Shown piece after piece: positions 45,880 to 56,400 of a DNA stretch of 64,000 bases; position 1 is the stretch's first letter; each line of letters begins with the position of its first letter. The notes under the pieces were generated by a model that was not told where the DNA came from, made no database searches, and worked only from the letters and a program-made list of their open reading frames with translations. The position numbers and the translations under genes were made by a program. Source of the stretch: Aplidium turbinatum. Its lineage: Eukaryota; Chordata; Ascidiacea; Aplousobranchia; Polyclinidae. The stretch spans positions 48,902,477 to 48,966,476 of the forward strand of contig OU964918.1 of the NCBI GenBank assembly GCA_918807975.1. Reading direction: 5' to 3'.

Positions 45880-46560
45880 ATAGCCAGGTCAGAGACTTTA
45901 AAGAACCGGCCTGCCACGCCCGCGGAGGCGGGGAGCGGCGTGATTATGGGGTGGCGATGCACCCGGAAGGGGAGTCCACCAGCTTAGGTCGCGGGAGCTA
46001 TGCTGGAGAGTCTAGGTACCTGTGGAAGGAAAGTGTGGATCGAAAATTTTGTGCGACTCTTCTGCAAAATTTAGAATAGCGAAACGGGCCAGGGAGACGG
46101 GCTTAGCTTTCCGCAAACGCAAAAAAGTCAGCTCACGACGGGCCGGGCGGCCCGTCGTGTGGGGCGACTGGTACCGGAAGAAGTTTTAAAGCCGGGTAGC
46201 GCCCACGTCTTCATCACGTGACCGTAACACAGGTACGTTTGACTCCTATACCCGGTCTGCCCGTAGGCAGAGCGGATAAACTTTGGGGTCTCCCACGAAG
46301 AAGAGAAGCTTATAGCTACAAGTAAAATTTAAATACTCGTGGGAGATGAAAATTATATAAAAATCTGGAGCAAAGGCTCAATTAATTGGTGTAAAAAAAA
46401 AGATGGTATGTGGGAATATATTATATTGTATGCTTTACCTACCAGAAAAATGTTGACGTAGAACCAACGAGCACGGATGTGCACTGCCCAGACGTTGGGG
46501 CAGGTTCGCCCAGCTGGGTCGGGGGGATTAGCGATCGAAGTGTATGATATGACTAGGCTA
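45880..46560. other. GC-rich block with strong hairpins, function unknown
   Basis: The block is visibly richer in G and C than its surroundings. It holds a perfect 11-bp stem CACGACGGGCC / GGCCCGTCGTG with a 4-base loop (46134-46159), a short hairpin CTGCC-CGTA-GGCAG (46257-46270) and a 10-bp stem TCTCCCACGA / TCGTGGGAGA (46289-46346). No long frame supports a protein. It could be a structured RNA gene, the 5' region of a retroelement or transferred DNA. Confidence 0.4.
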
Positions 46561-47097
46561 CGTTACCAGGAAAATATAAAATAGTGGGATGAAACTTTGG
46601 AGGTTGCATCGAGTTGATCGAGAAATCATGTTTATCGTTGTATTAAAAGCAACGCGAGGTTGATCCGAGCGGGCAAGAGCAGCATATCAGAAGGTAGTGT
46701 GTGTTATTCTAAAATATTGAAATATGAAAATACAGATCCAGTGTTGTTAATGATATTGCGTCATTGACACATGATATGAGTCAAAGTGTTGCCCTTCCTT
46801 TGAGAAGGTGCTAACAAAAAATTAAGCGAGGGGGCGTGAATGCAACAAAAACTTTTGCCTAGAGCCGACAAGCAGGTCTGACTTAGCAATCAGTCAGCAT
46901 GTAAGGTAAATGAGACTTCGGAACACCGTACTAAGCATAATTTCGGTCCTTCTCTAAAAAGACATGCATATGTTTATAAAGCTTTAGGCTACACTTCACC
47001 TGTTGGAAAGAAACAATGACGTTTATAAAATATTTTTGGTCATTTAACAAACTTCCGGGAACCAGTACCTGAAACAATCTCGGGCCCTGGTCCAACC
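46561..47097. other. Intergenic, no feature recognised
   Basis: AT-rich sequence between the GC-rich block and the hAT-type element at 47106. No gene or repeat ends seen. Confidence 0.4.
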
Positions 47098-47105
47098 ATG
47101 TCAAC

Positions 47106-47327
47106 CAGGGCAAAGACAACCAGTTTGTTTCGTGCCTGCGGCGCGAAAAACCACCTTTACGTCTACAGTAGCATTAATCCAGCACTGCACAGCATTTTGC
47201 AGAAACTTCAAAGACTGAAAGAAAAAAACAAACTCAAAATCACATTTTTCCACGTATGGGACCTTTCAAAAGTCGGGGCCCAAGGTACCTGCACCCTCTG
47301 CTCCCCCCCCCCCTAAATCCGGGCCTG
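47106..47327. mobile_element. Non-autonomous hAT-type element, same family as 62112
   Basis: The right end CCCCTAAATCCGGGCCTG matches 62340-62357. The left end keeps only CAGGGC. The perfect 8-bp duplication is ATGTCAAC at 47098-47105 and 47328-47335. The internal sequence GTAGCATTAATCCAGCACTG is shared with the other copy. Confidence 0.85.
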
Positions 47328-47335
47328 ATGTCAAC

Positions 47336-48354
47336 GCTAGCAGCTCCAAACTAATAAACTTCATTTGAGTCGTTATGCTTCCGCGTTCGGCATGGCGGAA
47401 TTGATGACGAAACAAAAGTACATTTTGTGATGAAAGAGTAGGCTATCGTGTAAATTTTAACTAGCATTTGATTTTGAATTGCTGTCCATTAGCCTACCGT
47501 ACACCCATTTAATCCACAGCAATTTGAGTTACTGAAACAGGAAATTTCAAAACTTTTATTGCTTACTTATTACACAAAAATGTTGACCAATGGGGCGCCG
47601 AAATTGAAACTTGCCTATCTAGAGTGCAAATTAATTTGCGCTGGCCCTGTGTAGGCCTACAGCCTACCATCACAACAATAGTGCGCACTTCACTTTTCAA
47701 TGATGCTAATTTTTAATAGTAAGTTTTTGAGCTGTTTCAGTGAAATATTTTTGCAGCATATCTATTAAAAATAGCCACAAGGCGCCACTGCATTTCGGGG
47801 TTCACAAGTGGGGCAGTGCTGAATGCTGTGTTAATTGTGCAATTCGGGAGACTGATTCACAGAGACAGGATATCAATTCGGTAATGCCCGATTGAAATAT
47901 ATTGCCATTAAAACGTCTCACTCCTGTGCGAAGACGATTGAGCTTTTCACAATCTTTGCAGGATACGGTAACTCTAATCTTGGTGAAAGTGTTCCGTTTG
48001 GAGGTTCTGTCAACTGCTCTGATGTAGTAGTTACAAGTAGTAGCATCCCAACGTTTACTCGAGACTTTTTGAAGGCTAAAATGCTAAGGCTATCGAAATC
48101 TGAATGGTTCTGTAAATTCTATTTGCACCCCACCGTGATCGATTGAACAGCCTATGTGCAGACACTGTAGCCTACGATTCTTGATCTTGACGTTTTTTGT
48201 TCTTCGCATATTAAGTCAGGCGCTTATAAACAACAGAGCCACAGGGGCGGACATTAATTAAGTCATCTTAAAAACAGGCTCATTATATTTTAAATGACTC
48301 CAAAACAATGAAGATTTAATGAAGTCCGCCACGACTTCTGGAAATTCTGGAAGT
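47336..48354. other. Intergenic, no feature recognised
   Basis: Only short frames without recognisable domains (for example 47892-48146). Confidence 0.4.
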
Positions 48355-48660
48355 CCACCCTGTAAGCTCAGTGGGTATAGGCTCCCGACTCAAGATCAAG
48401 CGGCGCTGGTACTGCTCCAGGGGTGTACGCTTAAGCAACGCGTACAAGGACTGCTATCTATTCAGCGGCACCTTGTGGATGGAATAATTCCCCGGAAACA
48501 ACATTTTAATAACCATCGGAAACTTCACTTTGTCAATCTCGGTGACCGGGCTTGCGTCAGCGATTCAAAGCCTCTACAAGTACACAAAAGTGCCAGGATT
48601 AAGCTTTAATTTCAAAGAAGTTTTCCCAGTCTGAGTATAAAGATTCAATCAACCAATCAA
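48355..48660 (+). repeat. tRNA-derived SINE, full length
   Basis: Head CTGTAAGCTCAGTGGGTATA, the degenerate B box, body AAGCAACGCG and CTATTCAGCGGCACCTTGTG, then CTCGGTGACCGGGCTTGCGT, CAGTCTGAGTATAAAGATTC and a TCAACCAATCAA tail. Confidence 0.8.
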
Positions 48661-49027
48661 GTCATTTTTTTTAAAAGCTTAGTTCAGTTTGTTTTTACGC
48701 TATAGTTATCATGCAATGCTACTATAGTAGAATTCGTCTATTTCGTCAACTCGAGGGAATTAGGAAGAATTGACAAATTAAGCGAATTATGCAAACAGAT
48801 CAAAGTTATAACGACTCGTATGCATGGAACATTTATTTGCTGTTGAAGCAGTGTGTGACTTTTATTGTTGAATACAATATATTATGCTCTCCCACACAAT
48901 CAACATTTGCAACATTAATCCTTTGACGTTTGTTTAAGATCGCACACGTGTTGATCTTACTAAAGAGACTGCGTAAAGTAATCCATGTGCAGTAAACCAT
49001 AAATTTATACGATTAATCCGATTAAAT

Positions 49028-49342
49028 CAGGGGTTTCCAACCTTTTTTATACCGTGGACCCTTTTAAAATCTTTGAAAAATCAGCCCCCCTATTCTTTTC
49101 AACCTCTTGAAAAAATTAAGAAACGTCATTTTAATTAAAAAACTTGTTTATACAGTAACCGGTAGGCCTACTAGTATTTTTATTAAATGTCAATTTATTT
49201 CTTTGTTAGGCCTATATAGTGTTAGAGTGGACTTAGAAATGATAAATTAAAAAAATGATTATTTTTCAAATTTTTCCATGGCCCCCTTTAAAAAGGTTCA
49301 TAGCCCACTAGGGGGCCATGGCCCCCAGGTTGGGAACCCTTG
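49028..49342. mobile_element. Non-autonomous hAT-type element (315 bp)
   Basis: Ends are CAGGGGTTTCCAACCT and, reversed, CAAGGGTTCCCAACCT. The 8-bp duplication is GATTAAAT at 49020-49027 and GATTAAAC at 49343-49350 (7 of 8). Typical of the Charlie-like CAGGGGTTCCCAA group. Confidence 0.88.
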
Positions 49343-49350
49343 GATTAAAC

Positions 49351-50437
49351 CATAGACAAATAAATCATCGGATTAATACAAGGAAGAAGTGTGAGACACG
49401 TTCTAAATCCATAGCCTAATGTGAGACGGGGAAAATGTGTAAGATAAGTTTATTAAAGATTTAGGCCTAAGGAGTTTAATTTCTATCATAAAGTAACATA
49501 AAAGATAAGTATAGGCTAAACTGAAAATTTTTAATTTTTAAAAAAGAAACCTCCCTCAGTTGGCACTGGGCTAAGTTTTTGTTTTTAAAACAGAAAATTC
49601 CCTCAATTGACACTGGGCCTATGAATCGGAGTTGCGCTTTGTACGTTTCATTTCAGTATTTCTGTAAGAGCGAAGTTACAGAAGAGCAATGCCAAGCAAG
49701 CAAAAGAAGCATGTTTAGACTAGAACCAGCTTTGCTTGAACGCATGAATCGAATTTGCAAATTACGAATTTGCCGAACAAAACGTTTCTCGGGAATATAA
49801 AGAGGTGACGAATTGAGAGAATTAAATGATGATGAATTAAACGAACTTACAATCATTGTCAGAGAGAACAATGCGTGCAATTGCGCTGCAAAAAGGCAAT
49901 TTTCGTAAATAGACATAGTCCAAAGATCAACATCCGTGCCAAAAGGGAATAATTACATCACCTATAGTCTATTAATCAACTGATTCGACAAATTTTATAG
50001 TGATAACATCTGACAACACATATAAACTCAGCAGACAGCAATCAAGGCAGCAGCCTCAAGCCAAAGAAAAAAACGTAAAACGACCCGCTGACTCCAACAC
50101 GATTGGTCATAGCACATGACTAGGGAACTGCGTTCCAAAAGCTAGTGCAAACCGCTACTACCACAGTAAACTCGCAGCATCAGGCTAAAAGTGGTCGTTT
50201 ACTCGTTTGCATCTACATTTGTGAAGTAAACGAACCAGAATGTACACGAAAGATAAGAATTCTGCCCTGATCGACAAAAATGTGACGACTGAAGCAAACT
50301 GACAAATTAGACGAATTTTATTGAATTTGAAACACATTTCATGAACGTCAAGTTGGGTATACTATCGGTTGAATATATTATAAGCTGCATGTTATATAAT
50401 TTATACCACTGTAAAAACGTTTAATGTAGCTGTAAAC
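49351..50437. other. Region downstream of the ficolin-like gene
   Basis: A short direct repeat of ATTCCCTCAATTGACACTGG type occurs at about 49550-49620. Overlapping frames near 49579-49916 have no recognisable domain. No other feature seen. Confidence 0.4.
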
Positions 50438-53400
50438 TTAATCAGTGTGTTTTGGCAAGTATTCATCAGGCTTGTGTAAAGTTAATTGCTTATTCAAAGC
50501 AATTTTCATTTCACTTTTCTTTAAAGAATAAGCATTGTTCTTCCAGTTGTACCATCCACTTCCCCGATGATTCGTCTTTAAACCTTGCACATATTTTCCG
50601 TTCAAGTTTGAGCTTCCACAGCTTCGGTGCCACCAGGCTCCGTGTCGTGACACTGCGCAGTTTATGCCACTTGGGTCATTGTCCTTGTCCTTTATTGAAA
50701 ATGGCTGTTTATAGTGCCAGGCCAAAGAGTTGCCTAGATGTAGGAAAATAAACAGGCGATATCTTTAATTCATTACAATACGTCGTATTGAATGTGATAC
50801 TATTCATTAGCTAGAAAGATTGGAGTTCATTTCAGTGGTTCTCAAACTATGTGTCACGCCGTCAGGTAAGTTGTTTGCAATTTCAAAAGGCGTCACATAA
50901 ACATTCTGTTTTCTGACAAAAATTATAAAAAAGCTCTTTTTTATTAGCTGTGCCTGTGTATATTCAACTTTATTCTATTACTGTAAAACAGCAGATTGTA
51001 CTTTATTTAGAAATGCAAACGTTAGACAGTAGTACAGCAGCACTCACAGTTATGCCATGACTGTAATTTGCAACGAGATATTGATTACACATGAAAAGAG
51101 TTAGAAATTGTTTTTAGTGGTTGTAAAAATTCTATTGATTTTCGATGCAATTTACAGAAAAACATTTAAGAAGCATATAACTGCAGACAGGACGTCACTG
51201 TTTTAGCAGAAGCTATAGGCTTTTGATCTTATGCGTCCACATACAATTTATAACAAAACTTTGTCAATGCAATGCAGTCTACACATATGCGGTTATGCCG
51301 TGTTATCAATCGCCACAAGAACGTATAAGTGGGTCGCGAGTTCAGCAAATTGTTTTAAGTGCGTCGCATCAAAAAAAGGTTTGAGAACCACCGCCGTATA
51401 CCAACAACAGAGATTGCAAACAACGCTGCTACTCAGTCACCATTTTAATTAAAATATAAAACTTGACAATTGTTTTTCAATTTACATATTTTTTGAGTTT
51501 TCTGTTTTTTTTCTTCTCTGGTTACAGTAGCCTATTAGGTGATAAGCAGCATTAATAGGTTGTTTTGAATCTTTCAACTAGTAGCCTACCAAGGCAACAG
51601 GCATAGACAACTTTTCTATCAGCATACAACAATTCAAAACTCCTTCAGTTTACGTATTATAACCATTATTTATTATATAGTCTACTAGCCTACAGTATAG
51701 CTACAGGTGCCCTACTGAAAATACGACTATCGAGCAAGGACGTAGCCACGGTGAGCTTGAGAGGGGCAATCGCTCTCCCTTAAAATGTTTTATTAGGCTA
51801 CTATTACAAAGTTTTAATACCATTATAATTCACGTTGAATGATGTTTGCCCCCTGAACAGTTGCTTTTATTCCTCTAAAGTTTTTTTTTCTAGTGACGTC
51901 ACTGCTATAGAGTAAAACAAACTGCTGCTTCGTTTTCTTCCTTTTTTAAGAGCTGATTTCCTTCAAGCAATGTAACAAACCTATTTTAATATAAATAGTG
52001 TTTGCTGCAACAACATGCTGTGTATAGGTCAATTTTATGTAAATTTTCCCTTTTATTGTTGGAGTCTTGATTTCTTACCTGCTGTGCCGGTGTACGAAGC
52101 GACATTCAATCGGTAATCCGTAGTTGAACTTTCCACTGAAAATATGCTGAAAAGAATAATTGTTAGAAGAGTTGATTTGTGATACAAAAGTGGAATATAT
52201 GCAAAAAGGTTTTTCGTAGATTTGTGCCGCCAAAAAGAATTCGTTTATTCTATAGTTCTACCTTAAAGCTTCTTTATTATGAAATTACTCCATGTTGGTT
52301 AGCGAAAACTTACTTTCTGTCTTCATTTTTTCTTCTATCTACAGTAAGATATAAATACCTCACCCGGTTTACTTCAACAAAACTGCAGCTTAGAAGTCGA
52401 AACAACCTTCTCCAAGCAATCGTTCATAATTAATTTGAAAATACTGCTTTTGATTAACCCAAACATAAAATAACATAGTAGTCTAGGCTACGAACCAAAG
52501 GTCTATATACGGATTCAGATTTTTAGAATCCTGATCCGATTCGAATTTTGCTTTTTGAGATCATGATCCGACAGTTTCTAGATATCTCAGATCCGGACCC
52601 GAAACAGATCCGAATTATTTTTTCAATTAAAGGCAATTGCCCACCTAGTCCCTTTGCTTGCACCCCTAGCCCTTTCTTTGCCCCCCTAGTTTGAAACTAG
52701 GTGGGCAATTTTTAAGACTTAATTTTTGTTTAAATTAGATCCAAGTTAAAGAATGAACAGCTAAATGGAAAGCTTCAGCATACATTTATAATTTATGAGC
52801 CTACCTTTGACCTTACTTATAATATCCTTAATGTTCCATTCAAGCAGATTAATTATCAATTTGTGTTGTGAGTAGACTACCTCAAATTTTGTGTGAGATT
52901 CTAAATGTCTGAATTACCGAAGTTTGCTTTCAGATTTTCATCAAAATAAAATACCAGATCTTTAGAATCATCTAATTCTACAAAGATTTAACTCATAATA
53001 TCTTAGCAGTTGTGTTTCATATGTTATCATAATGATTTCTTTTTATTTTAGTACGGTAGCCTACAAGAGACCTCTGCAACTACATGTTGCTAGATTAAAT
53101 TTTATTACATTATTATTTATAAAATATTGTGGACGGGAATGAATATAGGAATCAATTATGAGTCTCAAAAGTTTAGTCTAAGTATTATGTCTTTTTACCT
53201 ACAGTTTACCTGAGAAATCTACATTTTTATGGTTAAATGTTTTCTGCTCGAGAAAAAATGCCCTTGTTCCCATCATTTACGGGTAAAAAATGCCATTTTT
53301 AACATAACTCGCGAGCTAAAGTGCCATTTCTTGAAAATTTGCCCCCCTAGTCCTAATTTATGAAAAAATGCTATGTTGGGGAGAAAAGTAATTTTACAGT

Positions 53401-56400
53401 TTCTGATGATAGGAATTTCTTGCTGAGGGCAAATAGTTCTTGCCGAAAACGTTTAAGTTTATTATGTTGTTATTTTGTGGGCTATTGTATTTGTTTTGAG
53501 TAATGCTATTCAATCCTATTAAGATATTGTCAGCCATTTGTTTATGGTATTCTCTGGTTTGGAAATGTAGTCAGGAGCTTATAGAAAAAGGTAGGTTTTT
53601 GTGTTCAAAATTTAAAAAGTCATGCAAATTTATGATCTGGATTCAATCTGGAATATGATGGCTTCTATAAATAAAAAACAGATCCGTTAAGGAAAAGTAA
53701 GACCCGGTCCATACACATCTGGTATGCGTATGTGGACGACAGTCAAAAAAACTCAATTCGCTATGGATTATTTTAAATCTATCTTCAATAATTTTTCAAA
53801 CTGATCGTTAACTACTGTATATTGCAATACACATATGATAATTTTACAATAAACAGGTTTAAAATTTCACCCGTATTGTGCAAAAGCTTTGTTGCCAGCC
53901 CAGTCTTCTAACTCTATCCTCAGTGTGTGTGAAGAAGTTTTTGTTATCTCATGCAAATTGTCCAATCCTGAGAAAATAATGACGTTTGAATATGCGTAGG
54001 CCTACATAAAGTTAACTGTAACTATAAGCAGCCTATCTATTCAATAATGGATACTAGCCTACATGAGATAGGCTTAAGTTCAGTTGCAAAGTAGACTGCT
54101 TGTTGGAAAGCAATTTGCTTTAATTTTTCACCCCAGTCTTTTAATTGCTTTGCAGGCTACAGTCATAGTAAATGCACAAAAACAAATTTGAAAGAAAGCG
54201 CAGTTCTATCGAAACAAAAATTCTAAGAGGGAATGAAAAATACAGTGCAGGTTATGTATATAGGCTACGTTGAATTGCGAAGAGGCAACGATTGTGTGAG
54301 GTAAGCCTACTGGTTGTAGGGTTTTATATGCTGAATAAAAAACGAAAACCAAGATATGTTCGATTGAGGCAAATGTAGTACTTGTCAACACACAAATTCA
54401 TTATAATCGTGGATTGGCACATAGGCAATAATTAACTAACTTACAAACTGCAGAACTGCATACGACATGGAATAGAGACCTATCCAGCAGCAGCAACAGG
54501 GCTAAATTTCAATCTTAGCCTACATCTTGAATTTCGCATATTTGTGGTTGAGAATTCTGATTTTAAATTTGAGTTAGGCCTATACAACCTTGACGATATT
54601 ACACATTTTATTTTTCTTTATTTTTAAGTCAATAAAAGCATTATTTCTCAACACATGTTGCAAATTTTTTTTTGTCAAAGTAGCAAATAAGGTAGCTAAC
54701 ATGGCTAACGACTGTAGGCTATTACCTAATTTATTAACTGTTCTGAAAGTAAACGCATTCAAAACTGAAACGCTATAGGCAACTACGCACCCCACCAAAA
54801 TTCACTATCCTTTCTTCCAAAGCCTCGAGCATAAGCTTGCCAGTCCAAATCAAAGTCGACAACGCCAGAATTTCGTCGGTGAAACACCTATAATTGATCC
54901 ATAATAATTGATTGATAGTGGGAATCCTTATCCAAAAAAATTGTTAGGCTAAAACGAAACTAAGAAAACTTACATTGAAAATGAAACAAAATTTATTTGT
55001 TTTAAATGGCCCAAGTCATTTTACAATGAAAAGAACATTTAGGCTATTGGGCTGTTTGGTATGTGGAATAGGGCTATCAATATTTTTTGTTAAAATCCCC
55101 AGAATTTCAGTTCATTTTTTACGCTGTTTGCGCCAGAGTCAATTTTCTATTTTGCTTGATTTAATTTTTCAACTTTCATCGAAATGGCAACTTTGCACAT
55201 TAAAGACGAGCAGATACTGTAAAGTAACTATTCACGTACCAGCCAGTTTTTATCGTTCTTTTGAAATTCACAGTAAATTTCAACGACTCTTTCATTCAGA
55301 ATTATATTATAAAAGCCATCAATGGCAATTCCCTTGTTGTACAACTCGTCGCAATTACTGGTGTTGCTGTGAACTTGAATGTGCGTCAATTCACCTAAAG
55401 CAAAAACATATGAAGAGAATTGAGCTGTGTTTTTTTAGCTGTAGCAATATTAATGCCTAAAACGATTATTTAAAAAGTTTAAGTAGGTCAAGTCGTTTAT
55501 CAGCTTTGCATATTGAAAAAAATGGTAGCCTAGCCTATGAAATGGCCTGACAACTTTGTAGCCTAGACATCTTACGCATTTTTATTTCAAACAAAGTTTC
55601 CAGTTCTGATATTCGCTCTTCCAAAGAAGCAACGTTTTGAAGAGTTTGATCACTTTCTCCTCTTTCTCCCTTCATCCCAGGTTCTCCTAAGGAAATAATT
55701 AGAGATATTAGCTATTAGTTCAATGTTGCAATTGTATTTGCTTAGGCTAATGTAGCCTAGTAAGCCGATCAAAACATTACGTTCTTACTTCTGGCTTTGC
55801 CTATGGCTCACTATATTACAGGCCTACTAGCCTATAGACGCGCAATGCCACCTAAAATACTGGAGGCGAGTGTTTTCAAATCACGTTTAACGTGTAATTG
55901 GTAAAGACAGTGGTCTACGAAGATAGATGGTCCAGACACCGTACACAAAATTTCAGGACTGAAGGCTGAAGCCGGTTGTACATAAAAGTACGCTTGGATT
56001 CTACACTTGCCTAAAATGTTTCTTCAAGTGTTTTCAGTGTTCAGTTGTTTCAGTGTTCAGTGCTTCTTTTTTCATTTTGCAATCTGAATTTTAGTCGTCG
56101 TCGTCGTCGTCGTGTGAGCCTCTGGGGCCGAGGGTCTATCCTTCTACCACCCCAGATTTACGATGTTCCTGGACTACACTGGAAGGCTACTAGAGAGCAG
56201 CCAGTCTTTGGTTTCACCATCCATGACACGCAGACCTTCTACTCCGTTCGGTGGCTTGAAGATGGAACAGTCATTGATGACATGGTCTGCGGTCTGTTCC
56301 TCGGCACCACATTCACAGGAGGAGGAAGAGGCCATTCCCCATTGGTGCATGGTTGAACGGCAAAGCCCGACGCCCGTACGGAGACGGTTAAGGCGCACCC

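Noticed and set aside
49579-49916. Overlapping plus- and minus-strand frames as a small gene
   Set aside because: No domain, signal or splice support, and both strands are open by chance.
54975-55460. 161-residue plus-strand frame as a gene
   Set aside because: It is antisense to the fibrinogen-domain exon at 55240-55394 and shows no domain of its own.
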